64,000 bases of DNA from Haliclona indistincta (Eukaryota; Porifera; Demospongiae; Haplosclerida; Chalinidae): positions 5,005,910 through 5,069,909 of the forward strand of contig OZ024790.1 of NCBI GenBank assembly GCA_964017065.1, read 5' to 3'. The notes under the pieces are model-generated. The model did not search any database. It worked only from the letters and a program-made list of their open reading frames with translations, and was not told the DNA's origin. Both the position numbers and the translations under genes were made by a program. Position 1 is the stretch's first letter. Each line of letters starts with the position of its first letter. This document shows, in pieces, positions 59,141 to 64,000 of the stretch.

Positions 59141-60690
59141 GGTGGTGCCTAAAACCCGGGACGGGACGGGACATGCGCGGGACGTCCCGCCGGGACAGGA
59201 CCATCCAATGATCCCTTCCCAAGCTGAAATCAGGAAGCTCCTGCAAGCAGCGCAATGTATAAGACAGCACTCTTCTAGCTTTGGTTGACTTTCTATGCCA
59301 CCAAAGATAAAAATTATTATCAATGCCATTGAGAACTTGAGTGCTGCAGATCAAGAAGCCTGCAGTTACGTACGTTCATGACTTTTCGAACTATGAATGG
59401 AACATAAAAACTATGTGGTGTCAGTATGCTATTGATCGTCTATGGACAGTGATAACTTTGTCTTTGCCTTCAAGTAGTACACCATCCTATGTGTAGTTAT
59501 AGGCGGACACTACTCCCAACAATACCGTGACCGTTATAACAAGACGATCTACAATAGAACAATGTGCTGTTCATTCCATTGTTCACAAACCATTTTATAA
59601 GACCACTGATCTCTTCTTATTATATTGCTTGCACATTCATGCCTATGCATTAATTCTCACCTTTCTAATTATAATAATACTTACCTTTCTCGGATAAGTT
59701 AGTAGCAATACTGATATATTCATTTAAACTGCATAAGTGTACATTGAATTGTTCCGTCTCCAGTGAATTTCCATCTCTGGCTATCGACTCAAAGGGAATC
59801 TCTTATTTTCAGCTGTTCAACAGCAGTTATGTTCATCTTTCACAACATCAAATTGACAACCTTATTGATTAGGTTGATCAATTGAGATACACAGTCGACA
59901 AACAAGGAAGAAGAGCTTTGAAAGGGTGAGATATGGTAGCTACAGTGTAGTGAATAAAAGTGAGAAGTAGTGATGTGAATTTGTGTGTACATAAATGATC
60001 TTAACTGTACATTTCCAGCATGAGTCGAATGCTACCAGTGATCATAATTATGTCGAACGTAACTATACAGGAACAAAAGGTTGGACTAAAGTCCAATATT
60101 ATAATCAGTATTGCTTATCCGATTTATTCGGTCTATCGAGAAAGGTAAGTATTAATGCATAGGCATGAATGTGCAAGCATTTATATAATAAGAAGAGATC
60201 AGTGGTCTTATAAAATGGTTTATGAACACTGAAGAACGAACAGCACTTTGTTTCTATTGTAGATTGTCTTGTTATAACGGTCACGGTATTGCTGGGAGTA
60301 GTATCTATAACTACTGCATTTTTACATAGGATGGTGTACTACTTGAAGCAAACTTACGTTATCACTGTTCATAGACGATCAATAGCATGCTGACACCACA
60401 TTGTTTTGATGTTCCATTCATAATTCCTATCATCAAAAAGTGGTGAACGTACGTAACTGCAGCCTGGGCTTCTTGATCTGCAACACTCACTTTTCAATGG
60501 CATTGATAATAATTTTTATCTTTGGTGGCATAGAAAGTCAACCAAAGCTAGAAGAGTGCTGTCTTAAACATTGCGCTGCTTGCAGGAGCTTTCTGATTTC
60601 AGCTTGAGACGGGATTGGATGATCCTGTTCCTGTCCCGGCGGGACGTCCCGCGCATGTCCCGTCCCGTCCCGGGTTTTAGGCACCACTCC
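59141..60690. mobile_element. 1.55 kb foldback element with CCCGGGACGGGAC arms
   Basis: GGTGGTGCCTAAAACCCGGG at the left, its reverse complement at the right, flanked by TTTTATG (59134-59140 and 60691-60697). The arms match inward to about 59725 and 60095, so arm length is near 580 bp. It sits directly against the MULE-like element. Confidence 0.8.
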
Positions 60691-60810
60691 TTTTATGCGG
60701 TCCTGTGACAACTTACTGAAGTCAACATCGGATGTGAAATCCGCAGGGCGTGTCACGAGCTTGAACGTTATTCATAGGAATTTTAAGTTCATTTACTTTT
60801 GTAAAGCCGG

Positions 60811-61721
60811 TGTAACGGAGATATGTGTTCCCCCTGATTTTCTGTTCCCCCGAACAGATATCTCCAGCCACGCCCTCGGAGATATGTGTTCCCCCTGATG
60901 AATTAGCAGTGATATCTGTTCCCCCTCACGCGGATATGTGTTTCCCCGATGATATGTGTTTCCCACTCGCTCGCGCGCGTATTCATGCGTGAGTACTAGC
61001 TCATCGTAGACTACACACAGGAGAGACTTCGATTGCACGGCGAATGACTGCTCTAAACTATAGTATAGTGATCTAGAGCATTTTGGGTTTCAATGGTAGC
61101 TTTGTGATGCCCTCTGACAGTGTCTCACTTGCACTAGTGACTGCTGATCGATCTTGTGCATGTATTACCTCAATTAGTTTATTAATGCATGCAGAGCGGC
61201 TGTTTCAAGCAGTATAGATATCTCTAATCATGGAGGTGTATGCTCTGATGATTGCCTATTAAAAAATATAATCGTAATAAATTCAGTTAAAGTTTTAAAT
61301 AAGCATACTGTAGCTATAATGCAAATCTTATTTCGTTGCAGAGAATGTCTCTTGCAGTAGTAGTAGCAGTAGCAAATGTGCTGACAAGTGACATCACCCT
61401 TGACAGCGTATTTGCAGAGTTGACAAGTAGTCATGTGTAGATTGATCTCATCTGGCTATAAAATTTACTATTCAGACTAGGTATACTTGCAATTCCTCAG
61501 TGCAATGGCCATATCGATGGAGGAAGGGAACTACACTTGTCCTGATAAAATAGCATACCAGATTGTTTGTTTGCGAGCAATTCGCGCGCGTGTGCTAATT
61601 TGCTGGGAACAGATAACACTGCGTTTTAATTCATCAGGGGGAACACATATCTCCGAGGGCGTGGCTGGAGATATCTGTTCGGGGGAACAGAAAATCAGGG
61701 GGAACACATATCTCCGTTACA
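60811..61721. mobile_element. TIR element with CCGG target duplication
   Basis: TGTAACGGAGATATGTGTTC at the left and its reverse complement at the right, with about 95 bp of inverted ends. It is flanked by CCGG (60807-60810 and 61722-61725). The paralogous block at 51071-51074 shows the empty site with one CCGG. 911 bp, no clear protein. Confidence 0.9.
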
Positions 61722-61995
61722 CCGGATGTTCTAATACTAGGAGAGCATATTCATTAGCATAATCAATCACCAAGTCTCGATATAGATACAAATGTAATAA
61801 CCATCGAACCAGTAAGTTGCTAGGAATTAAGTTACTGTTTCTGAGACCCAGCCAGGAGACACACACACACCCACCTGCCCGCTGCTCCCCCCATACACTA
61901 TTGTATGCCATGGTTCCACTCATAGTTGAGTGTGACACAACCATTACTGCAACATGTTTACCTCATAGAAAATTTTCATAAAATGTCTACATGTA

Positions 61996-63937
61996 TTAGC
62001 TGCTATTAGAGATGTATTGTTCCAATGCAGTCTTGAGATGTAGTGTTCTCTTAGTGTGCTCCTCTCTTGTTCTCTCCATCATCATGGTCTGAGCAGACAG
62101 AGCCTCTCTCAACTTGCTACACTCAGCCTGTAGTGACCTGGTCTCCTCACTACACTGCTTCTTCACCTCTGAGCAAAGACAACATGGTGCATTTACTAAT
62201 GATTAAAAAATTTTATTCAACCACACCCAGGAGCTCAATGACAGTGAGCAAGAGCCCAAAAAGTGAGCGAGGGAGTGTATTCTCACAATGCAACAACGAA
62301 ATCCAAACATGGCTGCTGTCTGACACAGAAATCATTGCTTTTCTGCTGTCTACTGTTGCTAGGGTATCTGATTACTACTACTCGTCATCGAAAAGCATGT
62401 GAAAGGCGACTAGGCAGGAGTTGCGAGACTAAACACTGGGTGTGGTCAATGCATTATTCTCCTTATTTGGTCTGTCAATCCCTCATTTGGAATGTTACTA
62501 CTGTATGTTCACTATCAGGATTTTATCATTTTACAGAATTACAAGCTCCTTCAACGGGTACGTCTCAATGAGCTCCTACTTAGAGCATGTACTATTATCA
62601 GCCGCCATCTACTGTACACTATATCTGCTATAATGTGTGGATTTGCAATAGATCTTTTATCAAATGTATGGAATTGTCTTGCCTCTAACTCTAACTTCTT
62701 ACCGCTCACTCTCAATATGCATTCAAAACATTGATGCATAAAAATAAATTGCTTAACAAAAATGCTGTATTCAAAATTTTTGAGAACACCCAAATACCCA
62801 AAACTAACGTGGGCTTAAAGTTAGTTTAATAACATGATCCAAGCAACATTAGTGTTGCCCGACAGGTAATTTAAAATAAAGTCCCATAAATATACCTTGT
62901 GTTCTAGCTCTCTCCTCATCTAGTGTTGACTGCAGTGTTCTCATGGCTTGTTCAGTGCTGTCCAGCTGACTCATCAACTGTTCCTTCACCTTAGCATGAC
63001 GTATACTAATGAAAGCAACTTGATCCCTCTCCTCATCCATCGTCTACAATATAAACACAGTTTAATAATACACACAAATAACCATTGAAATCTGGTAGCA
63101 TGTGGGTAAAAACAGTTTTTTTATAAACACTGCAGAAAATGTACAGTGAAAGTACTGTAACTCCGTAATCAGCTGCTTTATACCATGATTCTAACATTGT
63201 AACAGCACTTCGATGACTTCTACATTTTTACAAAAATATTTTTGTCAAATGTTTTAGCAAATGCAAATCATAGTCTAACAAGGTGCTCCTCACCTTACAG
63301 GTTAGCCTCCATTGTGCTGTTCTTTGTGCTAGCTCAGTTTCTAGACTGCTCTTATCAGTACTCAGTGCTCTCACCTGTTGTTCTAACTCACTGACACGTT
63401 GCTGTAGGGTAAGACATGGTAATAACACAACAACCAGACATTTATGGGATGGTATGTGGGGTTCTTGTATGCGTATGTGAGTGTGTGCACACATGCGTGT
63501 ATGAGTGTTACCTTAGACTGATCAAGCTGTTGCTGTAATGATGCTATCTGCTCCTTCACTGCATCATCTCTCTTGCTCTATAGAATAAAAATGACGTACA
63601 TTAGGCATACATTCATCATGTCACGAAAGAATTTTTTGCTGTTATTCACAAAATTGACTTCTACAAAAATTATGACCAATACAGTAGAGTGCTCACTAAC
63701 CTGTTGTTGAGTCATGCTGTGCTGTAGTGAGTCCAAGCTCCTGCTAGCTTCAATACGCTCACTAGATGCTCTATGAGAGCACTCCTGTACCTCCTGCAAG
63801 TACAGTTTAAGCAACTACATTCCATAATTCGATCATCAATGTACCTGAAGCAGTTCGGCGATCCTGCTGTCAGCCACAGCGACTCTCTTCAACAGCAGAG
63901 CACGCTCATGTTCCCAGCACTGCTCTGCCTCAGTCAG
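61996..63937 (-). CDS. Coiled-coil protein, 3' part
   Basis: Six - strand exons: 63937-63845, 63793-63701, 63577-63512, 63401-63294, 63043-62896 and 62168-61996, all with GT-AG borders and matching phases; the gene continues beyond the right edge. The protein is an almost unbroken coiled coil (LTEAEQCWEHERALLLKR; SLQQQLDQSK; QRVSELEQQVRALSTDKSSL; EEHTKRTLHLKTALEQYI) ending at TAA. The first four exons here are exact multiples of three, typical of genes grown by exon duplication. I cannot name it. Centrosomal or cytoskeletal scaffolds are common among such proteins, but that is a guess. Its last exon is duplicated at 52251 and in two relics. Confidence 0.8.
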
Positions 63938-64000
63938 CTACACACAAACACCAAATAGTCCTCTAAGTTAATTTGGCTGACTTCAACATTCATTTTGACC

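Overview
The window is eukaryotic and animal-like. Genes are split by short GT-AG introns, intergenic DNA is AT-rich, and transposon relics are dense. The gene families present are RING-TRAF-MATH proteins, ankyrin-Death proteins, a CARD protein, EGF receptors and an FBXO47-like F-box protein. Compact genes, these families and repeats of this style fit a demosponge such as Amphimedon; the species is my inference and was not tested.

Layout. 1-2 kb: unassigned DNA, then a decayed LINE ORF1 (- strand). 2.4-17.4 kb: cassette copy 1, all on the - strand, holding an ankyrin-Death gene (2395-9047), a RING/TRAF/double-MATH gene (11665-13160) and a CARD-only gene (16233-16532). A 2.2 kb TIR transposon with a cysteine-rich CXC protein and several MITEs interrupt it. 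17.5-20.5 kb: coiled-coil plus C2H2 zinc-finger gene (-). 21.5-24.5 kb: two damaged EGF-type receptor genes arranged head to head, one split by a LINE. 25-33.5 kb: an F-box relic, then two tandem FBXO47-like genes (+); the second lacks the F-box. 34.3-38.9 kb: degenerate third cassette (TRAF relic, Death-domain gene with duplicated exons, CARD relic). 39.5-49.3 kb: cassette copy 2 with the same three genes in the same order and strand. 50.2-50.9 and 55.2-55.9 kb: two short Death-domain genes, the second frameshifted. 56-61.7 kb: a block of long inverted-repeat elements. 62-63.9 kb: 3' part of a coiled-coil gene (-) that runs off the right edge; a copy of its last exon lies at 52.3 kb.

Biology. 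CARD, Death and TRAF domains are adaptor modules of animal innate-immune and cell-death signalling. Here they occur as a gene cassette duplicated as a block, with relics of further copies. Comparing the two copies gives filled/empty site pairs that fix the ends and target duplications of several transposons. Exon models were built by hand from splice signals and reading phase. For both ankyrin-Death genes and both FBXO47-like genes, all exon phases agree and the totals are exact multiples of three.
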